A stretch of DNA of 64,000 bases from Ascidia mentula (GCA_947561715.1 OX387203.1:18166001-18230000), one strand, 5' to 3'; positions 33,833 through 46,200 are shown, counted from the stretch's first letter. Numbers and translations are program-made. Notes: generated from the sequence alone by a model not told the origin.

Positions 33833-34440
33833 CTGATAAAAACACAAAGAGTTTATATCTTGCAATGATATATTTCTCTAATTCAGGGGAATGACGTCAT
33901 CAATGATTTTAGTGGAACACCAAATTGTTGGAAGTACTGCGGCATTGTACTTAACCAGCAACAGGCTCGCGCAATTACATTCTTACTTTTGCAAAACGAA
34001 TCTTATTTTTTCACAACAATGGAACATTCAAACTGGTGATAGTGGATAATTATTTTCATAAAATATATTTCATAAAATATATATTTTCTGCGGAGCACTG
34101 ATTTAAGTTAACTGGTAACCTCCAAAATGGCTTTTTATATAAACTGTCGTTACTTCTTTCTTTTTTGTTTGTTTCTCATCCGCTTGTTGCTCAAACGCTC
34201 AGAATAAATATTCAGTAGTTTTCGCCAAATCTTGACAGCTCACCGAACCATTCATATTTTTTATGAAACTTAAATTAAAAGGATTTTATTGTCATTTTTG
34301 ATAAAACAAAAGTTTAATCACCGCACTGGTTTAACCATATGTCTAATATAAATACTTTAAACCACGTTTAGTTTACACATAAAAAGGCTTGACAAATATT
34401 GTAAGCAACCGCTTATGACCAGATGTCAGATTGTGACCTG
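33833..34440. other. Region upstream of the traced receptor exons
   Basis: The start-codon exon and promoter of the receptor are expected here or further up, but I could not identify them. AT-rich, no other feature. Confidence 0.35.
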
Positions 34441-34498
34441 GCATAATTTTTGCGAGATATGAACGGACCAAAATTTTATCCAAATAATTAATGTTCGT

Positions 34499-34723
34499 AG
34501 TACCCATTGGATAACAGTTTCAAATATTTTATCTTTAAATAACCATACAGTTCAAGTATATGACAGTCAGCCGGACAAGTATAAATCGGATGAAAAATTC
34601 GACATTTCTAAGTTGCTAAATTTATCTAATGCCAAATACATAAGTCTGGAATTCCCAAATGTACAAAAGCAATTTGGTTCAGGCAACTGTGGGGTGTACG
34701 CCATTGCGTTTGCGGTAGCTTTA
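34499..34723 (+). pseudogene. Truncated Ulp1/C48-type cysteine protease of a transposon (copy 1)
   Basis: An open frame without stops carries the four catalytic landmarks in order: His in THWITVS, Asp in VYDSQ, Gln and Cys in KQFGSGNCGVYAI. It stops matching copy 2 just after FAVAL, so the C-terminus and everything upstream are lost. Ulp1-type proteases of this kind are common parts of large DNA transposons in animals. No start codon or neighbours remain, so this is a fragment. Confidence 0.65.
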
Positions 34724-34955
34724 GAGGACGTGCCTTGGTTTTGCGGAAAATGTTAACGTATCCAGCGGGATATTGTAGTATAAGCTAAGTATAGGCTTGG
34801 CAATGTAACAAATGTGTAACATTTTTTTAAAGTATTTTTCAGGTTGGTCGCTGGGTTGTTTGTGGCCTATTTGGCTCAAACACCAAGTCATCTGTGTACC
34901 TCCTCGTGGTGCGACTGGAAGCAGCTTCGGCTGACCAAACACAGAGGCGATTTTT

Positions 34956-35310
34956 GAAAATATGGGGGTTATGGTTAATATTCTTCAAATTTGAGAGAGC
35001 GCGCGTTTTTTCTCGCGAAAAACTTTACTATTTTTAGATAGTACAGACACCAAAGAATATCTACCCTTAAGGATTCCAGCGGGAATCGATGTTCACTCAT
35101 GGTTATGACATAGCAAACATATCATATTCATATTCGAAAATTAATGCAAATTGTTTTTTGATTTTTCTTTTGTTGGAAAGTTCAGCCTGTGATCTATCTT
35201 TGTGCGAAAAAAGTAAGTCGCTGGCTTTTAAGATGGCAGAGTTACACGCGGCCAAAGTTTTGTTAACTGGGAATTTTTTTTGTTACCTTTCGCGGCGAGC
35301 GCAGAGCGTT
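34956..35310 (+). repeat. 355-bp repeat, copy 1
   Basis: Begins GGGGGTTATGGTTAATATTC shortly after its start and contains CTCATGGTTATGACATAGCA and TTGTTGGAAAGTTCAGCCTG. Repeated in tandem at 35311 and in inverse at 38110-38475. AT-rich with no coding role seen. Confidence 0.85.
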
Positions 35311-35652
35311 GAAAAATGTGGGGGTTATGGTTAATATTCTTCAAATTTGAGAGGGCGCGCGTTTTTTCTCGCGAAAAGTTTACTATTTTTAGATAGTGCA
35401 GACACCAAAGAATATCTACCCTTAAGGATTCCAGCGGGAATCGATGTTTACTCATGGTTATGACATAGCAAACATATCATATTCATATTCGAAAATTAAT
35501 GCAAATTTTTTGATTTTTCTTTTGTTGGAAAGTTCAGCCTGTGATCTATCTTTGTGTGAAAAAAGTAAGTCGCTACCTCGTAAGGCGGCCGAATCACGCG
35601 CGTTCAAAGTTTTGTTAACTGGCGATTTTTTTTTGTCAACTAACATCCCTCT
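35311..35652 (+). repeat. 355-bp repeat, copy 2 (tandem)
   Basis: Same landmarks as the copy starting at 34956. It ends in a poly-T run followed by GTCAACTAACATC, which is also the end of the inverted copy. Confidence 0.85.
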
Positions 35653-36470
35653 GGTTATAATTTTGGCGCGATATGAACGGAACGAATTTTCGTCCCGTAC
35701 TCACAATACAACTGGCGAAGCGTGAGACACCGGGCAAGTTTATGAAACAAATTGAATATTCACTTTGATTCACGTACTAGGCCGAGTTTAACCTAACTCA
35801 ACAAACCCTAGTCCCATCCATGACAAGACTTTGCAGAGAAATAACAACATTAAATAGTTAAAAATTTCCCCGCTTGGTTTCACCAGGAAGAATAATTATT
35901 TTCATTATTATTTCTCCGGGAAAAATGTGGCTATTTATTAACTTGGAGATAATTTAAATAGCTCACAAACCTTGCTCCCATTTTTGGTGTGGATTCAACC
36001 CGACAGAACCTGCACTGATCCGTCTTAAATCCACCCTCTGATCAACCAACGACTTCTGCAAAGCCAACGACATTATGATATAATGTTTGTTGACATAGAT
36101 TTATTGCAGCCAAATTACCCATACCTGTATAAGATTGAAAAGTTTGTTTGCAAATATGCTAGCTTAAATTACAGCAAAATATCCTAACTCTGCAACAAAA
36201 ATATTTGCAGACGTTTTATAGAAACGGAAATCAAAATGAATATATTTATTTCACTGAAGAGAGAAGCCTAGTTTATATTTAAGCAACCTTTCTACTTCAT
36301 ATAGGTTTAAACCCGCACCCTAGGTGGCAATTGAACATATCCACCTAATGCCGCAATAATATATGGATTTTACGCATTCTTCCTTTATATTCTGACATTT
36401 AAAACTGACAGTTTCAAATCCAATGTCTTTCACACGTCTCAAAGACATCCTGTGAAACAAACGTCATTGT
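35653..36470. other. No gene recognised
   Basis: Starts with AATTTTGGCGCGATATGAACGG, which resembles the sequence at about 34445, so it is related to the same transposon family. The rest is featureless AT-rich DNA. Confidence 0.4.
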
Positions 36471-36501
36471 GTGAAATTAAAAAATCCAAATTATGACATA
36501 C

Positions 36502-37720
36502 GTTGAAAAGGATTTCCTCGATTCATGCAGTCTGCCATTGCACTCGTTTGTTTCGGGGTTGTAATACTGATGTGTTGAGACGCACGCAACCACCATTGAC
36601 TCAAACAATTGTGTTCCTACAAACACTTCGTGAAGATTAGTAATAAGAACAATATTTATCATAATTAACTGGTTCGTACACGCCAAGTCCTTACAGAAAA
36701 AACTGCAGCTCTTCTGCTTTCTAATGAAATTCAAACTTATATCCTTGAGGTGGAATGTCAAACTAAAAGGTGGCATAACAGGAATTTCTTACGTTTAGCG
36801 AACGATGCAAAAGTACTGCTCGGAAAGACAATTTAACTTGGCCTGTGTGCATTTGGCCCGGCAGCGTCGTGTGTTAAGCTTTGGCCCATTACCCACCCAT
36901 TGAACAGGGTTGACTAATAGAAGGTATGCATTAATTTTGGTCTTTGTGACTGAATTCGGTATTATTACACATGTTTACAGCAGCTCTCATTGATCAGTTA
37001 AGTTGTAATCGCACAAGATATTGTGTGTATATAATTGAATAAATCTCTTTTACAGTCAACGGACATCTATTTAAATCAACACAGGCTGAACACGAGCCAA
37101 TGCAAACTGTTTGACATCTATAGAATTCCTCCCGTCCCTGGGAAAACAAAACGTGGATGTGCAAAATGAATATGTTTATCCACTATAACATCCCAACCGC
37201 TACAAACCTCACTCATATGCTCCGGTGTTATAATATTTAATATTCTGAGACGCAACAAGCAATAACTTAAAACATATGTGTTTTTTCCAACTAATTTTTA
37301 AGGAAAAGCAATAATAATTATGCGTGGGGATTTCTATGGTCAACTCACCATCAAATTTCCTCGGTTTTAACGAAATAAAATCCTTTCAACACCCTGCGAC
37401 AATTTCGGTTTAAAAGTCAAAATAGCAGATACTATTATAAAAGTTAATAAAGAATATTCACTGGGCGGGCGAATTGGTTTGTGGTGGCGCGGATTAAAAG
37501 TGAATGCTGTAAAATAACTGAGTTGACTTCTTCCGTTTCGAAACATGCATCGTTTAAAGTTAAAGAATATGGGCAGTGTATAATTTCAACCTAGGGGATA
37601 TCTTACCTTGCTTCCCGCAGATTTTTATTTTAACACTCGGTCTCCTTCTTCAACAGCGTGACAACCGATTTCCTGCTCAGCAATCAAATATTTCCATAAT
37701 CCTGACGTTGTAACCATGGT
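36502..37720 (-). pseudogene. Possible cysteine-rich (TNFR-like) gene remnant
   Basis: Two splice-bounded minus-strand segments look coding. 37054-37137 gives 28 codons rich in Cys (EEFYRCQTVCIGSCSACVD). 36502-36616 gives ACVSTHQYYNPETNEC, which recalls TNF-receptor cysteine-rich domains. A weaker, frame-damaged relative of the second segment lies at about 37205-37255. A candidate first exon (37607-37720, donor GCAAG/GTAAGA) holds an ATG with good context but a short frame. Phases do not join all pieces, so this is either a broken gene or two unrelated pieces. Low certainty on family. Confidence 0.25.
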
Positions 37721-38109
37721 TGCAAGTTGATTGGCAGCTTGTTGCTCTGCGCTTCTCGCGTGTCGATAAATTATTGACACGTTGTCTTGGAATTTTTATT
37801 TATTCGCATACATCGAACGGGAAAACATAGCCATATTACCGTCCAGTCATCGACGTTTTGTGTGTAAATTGCCCATAACCCAACAAAGGAACAGAAGGTG
37901 ATTTACAAAGATTTTTCGCATTTTTGGCCCTTGTGGGATTAAACTTGGGGTTAGAATTCATGTTTATTTCCCTACGGTTTAAGCTTGGATTTCGCCACGA
38001 CAATTAGACATACTGTAACCACGTACACTGCGCTGGAACAAACAAAGAACCCCCGACAAGAGGGTTTCGCACTTCACCAAAACTCCCACTTAGCAACATT
38101 GAAAGATTT

Positions 38110-38475
38110 ACCAGATGTTGGTTGACAAAAAAAAATCGCCAGTTGACAAAAGTTTGAACGTGCGTGACTCGGCCGCCTTACGAGGTAGCGACTTACTTTT
38201 TTCACACAAAGATAGATCACAGGCTGAACTTTCCAACGAAAGTAAAAAAATGCAATAATATTCGAATATGAATATAATATGTTTGCTATGTCATAACCAT
38301 AAGTAAACATCGATTCCCGCTGAAATCCTTAAGGGTAGATATTGTTTGGTTTCTGTTCTATCTAAAAATATTAAACTTTTTCGCGAGAAAAAGCGCGTAC
38401 CCTCTCAAATTTGAAGAATATTAACCATAACCCCCGCATTTTTCAACGTTCTGCGCTCGCCGCGAAAGGTAACAA
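38110..38475 (-). repeat. 355-bp repeat, inverted copy 3
   Basis: Reverse complement of the copies at 34956-35652, with more differences. Together they form long inverted arms around 35653-38109. Confidence 0.85.
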
Positions 38476-38871
38476 TAGCCCGGACATTATTTGCAACTAA
38501 TTCATTATATTTATTACCGAAAGTATTATTATTTTAATGGGATTTGACGTTTTCCAGTTGTCTACCACAAAGGAATGTTACTTATCAGTTGTTTTCGCAA
38601 CATTATTTTTACGCTGGACCCTATTAGGCAGGGGGTATCTGATAAGTCGGCGAGCCGAGTGATCGGAATCAGCGAGGCTCAAGGCCGCGCGGCGGGCAGA
38701 GAGATCGTGGGCTACGAGGCTCAAGATCGGGCGGCGTGTTTTCTGATCGACACAAATTGGGTGATTATAGATTCTTCAATATAAGCGAACACAAACAGAA
38801 AGTCATTCATTCTCATTGAGAAACCAATTGCAAATGGCGAAGCTACGACATACTTTGTTACGAAATAAGCT
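38476..38871. other. No gene recognised
   Basis: Includes a GC-richer stretch at about 38640-38740 with a repeated GAGGCTCAAG string. No coding evidence. Confidence 0.3.
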
Positions 38872-39353
38872 ATGGAGAAGTCGAATATTCGAAACTGGTT
38901 AAATGTTTGTACCCAGCCAAAGGTAAGAACTCTTTTTCGAGCATTGTTTATTGTTAATGTGTATAAATTTAACTTCTTTCACTTTATTTGCAGCCATCAA
39001 GAGCGGAGAAGTACGGCCTTGGGATATCTGGGAAGCAGACAATGTGGCGGGTTCCCGTCAAAAGCAGCCAGAAACGGTTGCTGTGCATTTCGACAGAAAG
39101 GTAAAACCATGAGAGGTTCTTTTGATTTTGCAGCTTTAAGCATGCCTGGTGGTACCACCTGGCATGCAATACAGGAACTTTCTTCCGCTACCATCGTTGA
39201 AGACATCAAAGTTGTGATCATAGGGTTTGGCACCAATGATGTTCTCGCAATGAAAGGTGACAACCCTATGAATGGTGGCATTAGCGGAATTGTTGGCCGC
39301 ATGAAAGCTCTTGTCCGATTGGTACAGACTCTATACCCATTTGCGAAGGTATT
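38872..39353 (+). pseudogene. SGNH-hydrolase-like domain fragment of a transposon
   Basis: From about 39118 the frame reads SMPGGTTWHAIQEL and KVVIIGFGTNDVL, then a helix ending LVQTLYPFAKV. The GxND block and its context are those of SGNH/GDSL hydrolases that occur inside some transposable elements. The stretch before it (38872-39103) has a splice-like layout, with donor CCAAAG/GTAAGA and acceptor TTTGCAG, but its frame does not join cleanly to the hydrolase part. The C-terminal D-x-x-H block is not visible. Probably a decayed copy; a multi-exon intact gene with a join I missed is possible. Confidence 0.5.
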
Positions 39354-39956
39354 AAGAAATACTATACATTACTATGAGTTCGTTGGCTATCCAGGATTTT
39401 CCCGAATTAAAATGCGGGAACAAAGATGAACCCGAGTCCACTGTCGGTGAGTACGAATGTTTTTACCAACAAAATTATTAAATTAACATCAATATTTTTA
39501 ACTAGAAATTCATTGAACAAATGGAACTGGTGAAAACAAGACCAACATTTCTTGATGTTGTTAAGGAAAGGGCACATCAGGTAAAACATTAATCTATTAT
39601 ATATATAACTCGCTGTATGTTAGTATAATTTGTTGCCAAACTTGTATTTGCTAGGTTGACAAACCGTCATATGTACGGTAAGCCCCAGTACAGCGATCGG
39701 TTCCATAGTACGATTGGCTCCAGAGTCCCGCTCAAATATGGGGAGGGGGGGTTGTACTGGATTCCAACCAACAAGACCTGCGGTCGTCCACCAAACTGCA
39801 CACCAGACCACAACGGAAAGTGACGGAAGCATCGGAGTCCGGATGGATGGTTGTAACAAGACTCGAGTAGCGAGGAGTTCCAGCTCAGCCCAACATTTAA
39901 GGACACGGAGATCACCAACTCAACACCTGAGGACACAGAGGAGACAACCTCCCCGT

Positions 39957-40065
39957 TGAAGAAGTGTTCGAAGAGGAAGAGGAAGAGGAAGAGGAAGAGG
40001 AAGAGGAAGAGGAAGAGGAAGAGGAAGAGGAAGAGGAAGAGGAAGAGGAAGAGGAAGAAGAGTCC
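39957..40065 (+). repeat. (GAGGAA)n simple repeat
   Basis: About 100 bp of nearly perfect hexamer. In one frame it gives an alternating Lys-Arg run preceded by an acidic TPEDTEETTSPLKK, which looks like real coding sequence with a basic linker. In another frame it gives a Glu run. Confidence 0.9.
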
Positions 40066-40139
40066 TAACGCCAAGAAGACCGCGTCACCACCGATGAAGT
40101 TCACACGAGGGAATTCACGATCCAAAGCGCTTGCGATTA

Positions 40140-40466
40140 TGCACGATGGATATAATGTACATAGACGCAACCGGCAGCGTGATTAAAAACCGAGGTAACG
40201 ATGCGCATTTTTGCGTTTACGAAATAGTTTTTAGAAACCCCAACAAAGGAGAAGCGCCGTTGGCTGTCGCAACGTATGTGACAAACCGCCATAACATCGC
40301 ATCTATTTCGCAATTTTTAAAACTCTTTTTTGGACAAGTGATTAACCGGGCTAATTTAAATGTCACCCATACCTTTACAAACAAAAATGATTTTTTTTTG
40401 TCCCGAATTTATAACCAAATTTTCCGAAAATACCTCTGTGGAGCGCTTTACTGTTGGGGGATCTAG
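40140..40466 (+). pseudogene. DDE-transposase-like fragment
   Basis: The frame reads IMYIDATGSVIK, then VYEIVFRNPNKG, PLAVATYVTNRHNIASI and FLKLFF. The layout resembles the first catalytic Asp region (YxDATG) of MULE-like/Rehavkus-like transposases, with the conserved 'hxhxxI' helix after it. There is no in-frame link to the basic tract before it and a stop at 40464, so the copy is broken. It lies 170 bp before the Ulp1-like part and on the same strand, probably one former polyprotein. Superfamily assignment is tentative. Confidence 0.5.
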
Positions 40467-40634
40467 GTCGTCACGGAAGTAGTGAACCGTACCGCGCGTA
40501 TTCTAAATACGTACAAAAAGTCCAACAACGCGGAGTTGGACAAACGTTGCTCGCCGATAATCGCACGCAGGGAATCATGGAAAAGAGTGAACAGCAATTA
40601 AAGCGGACTCGGTTCAACGGCAGAAAGCTTATGT

Positions 40635-41085
40635 TAATAGTAGCCATTGGGTAACAGTTTCAAATATTTTCGCTTTAAATAACCATATCATTTAAGTATA
40701 TGACAGTCAGACGGTCAAGTATAAATCGAAAGAAAAATTCGCTATTTCTAAGTTGCTAAATTTAACAAATACCAAATACATCAATCTGGAATTCCCAAAT
40801 GTGCAAAAGCAATTTGGTTCTGGCAACTGTGGGGTGTACGCCATCGTGTTTGCGGTCGCTTTATGTTTTAATCAAAATCCAGAACATCTCTCCTTTAAAA
40901 AATCGCTGCGAACAAATATAGTAAAAATGTTGCGCAAAAAAGAATTTGAGCTTCTTCATAAGATGAAGAAGCTTATCGTAAATAGAAGGAATAACAGCGA
41001 GACGGTTGCGATTTACTGCAATTGTAGGCATGCAGAAAATAAACAACAATATTTAATTGAGTGTAGTAAGTGTGGAAAACAAAAA
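40635..41085 (+). pseudogene. Ulp1/C48-like protease plus PHD-like C-terminus (copy 2)
   Basis: The frame contains SSHWVTVS (His), VYDSQ (Asp), and KQFGSGNCGVYAI (Gln, Cys). After a helical region comes IYCNCRHAENK...YLIECSKCG, the first half of a PHD-type zinc finger. One stop codon interrupts it between NNHII and VYDSQ, where copy 1 (34499-34723) has a Gln codon, so the change is a CAA to TAA nonsense mutation. The frame is cut at the PHD-like CSKCGK by the start of satellite DNA. Family: transposon-borne Ulp1-type proteases. Confidence 0.65.
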
Positions 41086-41290
41086 AACTAAAGGACATAG
41101 GCCAATTTGGTTTTCACTGCTCGTTTTGTACTGGCATCTAGTATTTGTGTGCAAAATTTCAAGTAAAGGACATAGTGCAAAATTGCAAAATTTCATTTTA
41201 AACCAAAATTTCAAAACGAGCAGTGAAAACCAAAACCAAAATTTCAATTTCAAGTGAAGGACATAGTGCAAAATTTCATGTAAAAATGTT
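41086..41290. repeat. Scrambled satellite at the array edge, with an inverted piece
   Basis: Satellite-like AAAAAACTAAAGGACATAGG begins directly after the PHD-like codons. Within 41160-41280 the order is disturbed. AGTAAAGGACATAGTGCAAAA and its near copy occur twice, and 41212-41237 carries AAAACGAGCAGTGAAAACCA, the reverse complement of the satellite's TGGTTTTCACTGCTCGTTTT. Confidence 0.8.
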
Positions 41291-43299
41291 CAAATCACAG
41301 GCTGACAACTTTCAAATTTACTTAATTCCGCCCAACCTTAGCCATCATAGTTTCAAACATGCGTTTTCGTTCGCGAATAAAAAACTAACAGACATACCCC
41401 AATTTGGTTTTCAATGCTCGTTTTGTACTGGCATTTTGTATTTGTGTGGAATATTTCAAGTCGCTTGATGTAAAAATGTTCAAATCACAGGCTGACAACT
41501 TTCAAATTTACTTAATTCCGCCCAACCTTAGCCACCATAGTTTCAAACATGCGTTTTCGTTCGCGAAGAAAAAACTAAAGGACATAGGACAATTTGGTTT
41601 TCACTGCTCGTTTTGTATTGGCATCTAGTATTTGTGTGCAAAATTTCAAGTCGCCTGATTTAAAAATGTTCAAATCACAGACGGAAAACTTTCAAATTTA
41701 CTTAATTCCGCCAAACATTAGCCACCATAGTTTCAAACATGCGTTTTCGTTCGCAAATAAAAAACTAAAGGACATAGGACAATTTGGTTTTCACTTCCCG
41801 TTTTGTACTGGTATGTAGTATTTGTGTGGAAAATTTCAAGTCGCTTGATATAAAAATATTCAAATCACAGGCGGACAACTTCCAAATTTACTTAATTCCG
41901 CCAAACATTAGCCACCATAGTTTCAAACAAGCGTTTTCGTTCGCGAAGAAAAAACTAAAAGACATAGGCCAATTTGGTTGTAACTGCTCGTTTTGTACTG
42001 GCATCTAGTATTTGTGTGCAAAATTTCAAGTCGCCTGATTTAAAAATGTTCAAATCACAGACGGAAAACTTTCAAATTTACTTAATTCCGCGAAACATTA
42101 GCCACCATAGTTTCAAACATGCGTTTTCGTTCGCAAATAAAAAACCAAAAGACATAGGACAATTTGGTTTTCACTTCTCGTTTTGTACTGGTATGTAGCA
42201 TTTGTGTGGAAAATTTCAAGTCGCCTGATAAAAAAATGTTCAAATCACAGGCGGACAACTTTCAAATTTACTTAATTCCGCCCAACCTTAGCCACCATAG
42301 TTTCAAGCATGCGTTTTCGTTCGCGAAGAAAAAACTAAAGGACATAGGCCAATTTGGTTTTCACTGCTCGTTTTGTACTGGCATCTAGTATTTGTGTGCA
42401 AAATTTCAAGTCGCGTGATCCAAAAATGTTCAAATCACAGGCAGACAAATCTCAAATTTATTTAATTCCGCCCAATCTTAGCCACCATAGTGTCAAACAT
42501 GCGTTTTCGCGCAGCAATAACAAACTAAAGTACATAGGACAATTTGGTTTTCACTTCTCGTTTTGTACTGGCATCTAGTATTTGTGTTCAATATATCAAG
42601 TCGCCTGTTATAGAAATGTTCAAATCACAGGCGGACAACTCTCAAATTTACTTAATTCCGCCAAACATTAGCCACCATAGTTTCAAACATGCGTTTTCGC
42701 GCAGCAATTACAAACTAAAGGACATACGCCAATTTGGTTTTAACTGCTAGTTTTGTACTGGCATCCAGTATTTGTGTGGAAAATTTCAAGTCGCCTGTTA
42801 AAGAAATGTTCAAATCACAGACGGACAACTTTCAAATTTACTTAAATCCGCCCAACCTTAGCCACCATAGTTTCAAACATGCGTTTTCGTTCGCGAAGAA
42901 AAAACTAAAGGACATAGGCCAATATGGTTTTCACTTCTCGTTTTGTATTGGCATCTAGTATTTGTGTGCAAAATTTCAAGTCGTTTGATATAAAAATATT
43001 CAAATCACAGGCGGACAACTTCCAAATTTACTTAATTCCGCCCAACCTTAGCCACCATAGTTTCAAACATGCGTTTTCGTTCGCGAATAAAAAACTAACA
43101 GACATACCCCAATTTGGTTTTCAATGCTCGTTTTCTACTGGCATCTAGTATTTGTGTGCAAAATTTCAAGTCGTTTGATATAAAAATATTCAAATCACAG
43201 GCGGACAACTTCCAAATTTACTTAATTCCGCCCAACCTTAGCCACCATAGTTTCAAACATGCGTTTTCGTTCGCGAATAAAAAACTAACAGACATACCC

Positions 43300-46200
43300 C
43301 AATTTGGTTTTCAATGCTCGTTTTCTACTGGCATCTAGTATTTGTGTGCAAAATTTCAAGTCGTTTGATATAAAAATATTCAAATCACAGGCGGACAACT
43401 TCCAAATTTACTTAATTCCGCCCAACCTTAGCCACCATAGTTTCAAACATGCGTTTTCGTTCGCGAAGAAAAAACTAAAGGACATAGGCCAATTTGTTTT
43501 TTACTGCTCGTTTTGTACTGGCATCTAGTATTTGTGTGCAAAATTTCAAGTCGCCTGATTTAAAAATATTCAAATCACAGGCGGACAACTTCCAAATTAA
43601 CTTAATTCCGCCCAACCTTAGCCACCATAGTTTCAAACATGCGTTTTCGTTCGCGAAGAAAAAACTAAAGGACATAGGCCAATTTGGTTTTAACTGCTCG
43701 TTTTGTACTGGCATCTAGTATTTGTGTGCAAAATTTGAAGTCGTTTGATATAAAAATATTCAAATCACAGGCGGACAACTTCCAAATTTACTTAATTCCG
43801 CCCAACCTTATCCACCATAGTTTCAAACATGCGTTTTCGTTCGCGAATAAAAAACTAAAGGACATAGGCCAATTTGGTTTTCACTTCTCGTTTTGTATTG
43901 GCATCTAGTATTTGTGTGCAAAATTTCAAGTCGTTTGATATAAAAATCTTCAAATCACAGACGGACAACTTCCAAGTTTACTTAATTCCGCCCAACCTTA
44001 GCCACCATAGTTTCAAACATGCGTTTTCGTTCGCGAATAAAAAACTAACAGACATACCCCAATTTGGTTTTCAATGCTCGTTTTGTACTGGCATCTAGTA
44101 TTTGTGTGCAAAATTTCAAGTCGTTTGATATAAAAATATTCAAATCACAGGCGGACAACTTCCAAATTTACTTAATTCCGCCCAACCTTAGCCACCATAG
44201 TTTCAAACTTGCGTTTTCGTTCGCGAAGAAAAAACTAAAAGACATAGGCCAATTTGGTTTCAACTGCTCGTTTTGTACTGGCATCTAGTATTTGTGTGCA
44301 AAATTTCAAGTCGCCTGATTTAAAAATGTTCAAATCACAGACGGAAAACTTTCAAATTTACTTAATTCCGCCCAACCTTAGCCACCATAGTTTCAAACAT
44401 GCGTTTTCGTTCGCGAATAAAAAACTAACAGACATACCCCAATTTGGTTTTCAATGCTCGTTTTGTACTGGCATCTAGTATTTGTGTGCAAAATTTCAAG
44501 TCGTTTGATATAAAAATATTCAAATCACAGGCGGACAACTTCCAAATTTACTTAATTCCGCCCAACCTTAGCAACCATAGTTTCAAACATGCGTTTTCGT
44601 TCGCAAATAAAAAACTAACAGACATAGGCCAATTTGGTTTTCAATGCTCGTTTTGTACTGGCATCTAGTATTTGTGTGCAAAATTTCAAGTCGTTTGATA
44701 AAAAAATATTCAAATCACAGGCGGACAACTTCCAAATTTACTTAATTCCGCCCAACCTTAGCCACCATAGTTTCAAACATGCGTTTTCGTTCGCGAAGAA
44801 AAAACTAACAGACATACCCCACTTTGGTTTTCAATGCTCGTTTTGTACTGGCATCTAGTATTTGTGTGCAAAATTTCAAGTCGTTTGATATAAAAATATT
44901 CAAATCACAGGCGGACAACTTCCAAATTTACTTAATTCCGCCCAACCTTAGCCACCATAGTTTCAAACATGCGTTTTCGTTCGCGAATAAAAAACTAACA
45001 GACATACCCCAATTTGGTTTTCAATGCTCGTTTTGTACTGGCATCTAGTATTTGTGTGCAAAATTTCAAGTCGCCTGTTAAAGAAATGTTCAAATCACAG
45101 ACGGACAACTTTCAAGTTTACTTAATTCCGCCCAAATTTAGCCACCATAGTTTCAAACATGCGTTTTCGTTCGCGAAGAAAAAACTAAAGGACATAGGCC
45201 AATATGGTTTTCACTTCTCGTTTTGTATTGGCATCTAGTATTTGTGTGCAAAATTTCAAGTCGTTTGATATAAAAATCTTCAAATCACAGGCGGACAACT
45301 TCCAAATTTACTTAATTCCGCCCAACCTTAGCCACCATAGTTTCAAACAAGCGTTTTCGTTCGCGAATAAAAAACTAACAGACATACCCCAATTTGGTTT
45401 TCAATGCTCGTTTTGTACTGGCATCTAGTATTTGTGTGCAAAATTTCAAGTCGTTTGATATAAAAATATTCAAATCACAGGCGGACAACTTCCAAATTTA
45501 CTTAATTCCGCCCAACCTTAGCCACCATAGTTTCAAACATGCGTTTTCGTTCGCGAAGAAAAAACTAAAGGACATAGGCCAATTTGTTTTTTACTGCTCG
45601 TTTTGTACTGGCATCTAGTATTTGTGTGCAAAATTTCAAGTCGCCTGATTTAAAAATATTCAAATCACAGGCGGACAACTTCCAAATTAACTTAATTCCG
45701 CCCAACCTTAGCCACCATAGTTTCAAACATGCGTTTTCGTTCGCGAAGAAAAAACTAAAGGACATAGGCCAATTTGGTTTTAACTGCTCGTTTTGTACTG
45801 GCATCTAGTATTTGTGTGCAAAATTTCAAGTCGTTTGATATAAAAATATTCAAATCACAGGCGGACAACTTCCAAATTTACTTAATTCCGCCCAACCTTA
45901 TCCACCATAGTTTCAAACATGCGTTTTCGTTCGCGAATAAAAAACTAAAGGACATAGGCCAATTTGGTTTTCACTTCTCGTTTTGTATTGGCATCTAGTA
46001 TTTGTGTGCAAAATTTCAAGTCGTTTGATATAAAAATCTTCAAATCACAGACGGACAACTTCCAAGTTTACTTAATTCCGCCCAACCTTAGCCACCATAG
46101 TTTCAAACATGCGTTTTCGTTCGCGAATAAAAAACTAACAGACATACCCCAATTTGGTTTTCAATGCTCGTTTTGTACTGGCATCTAGTATTTGTGTGCA

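Noticed and set aside
39667..40170. Minus-strand frame with a long Leu-Phe run as a membrane protein
   Set aside because: The run is the antisense reading of the GAGGAA hexamer repeat.
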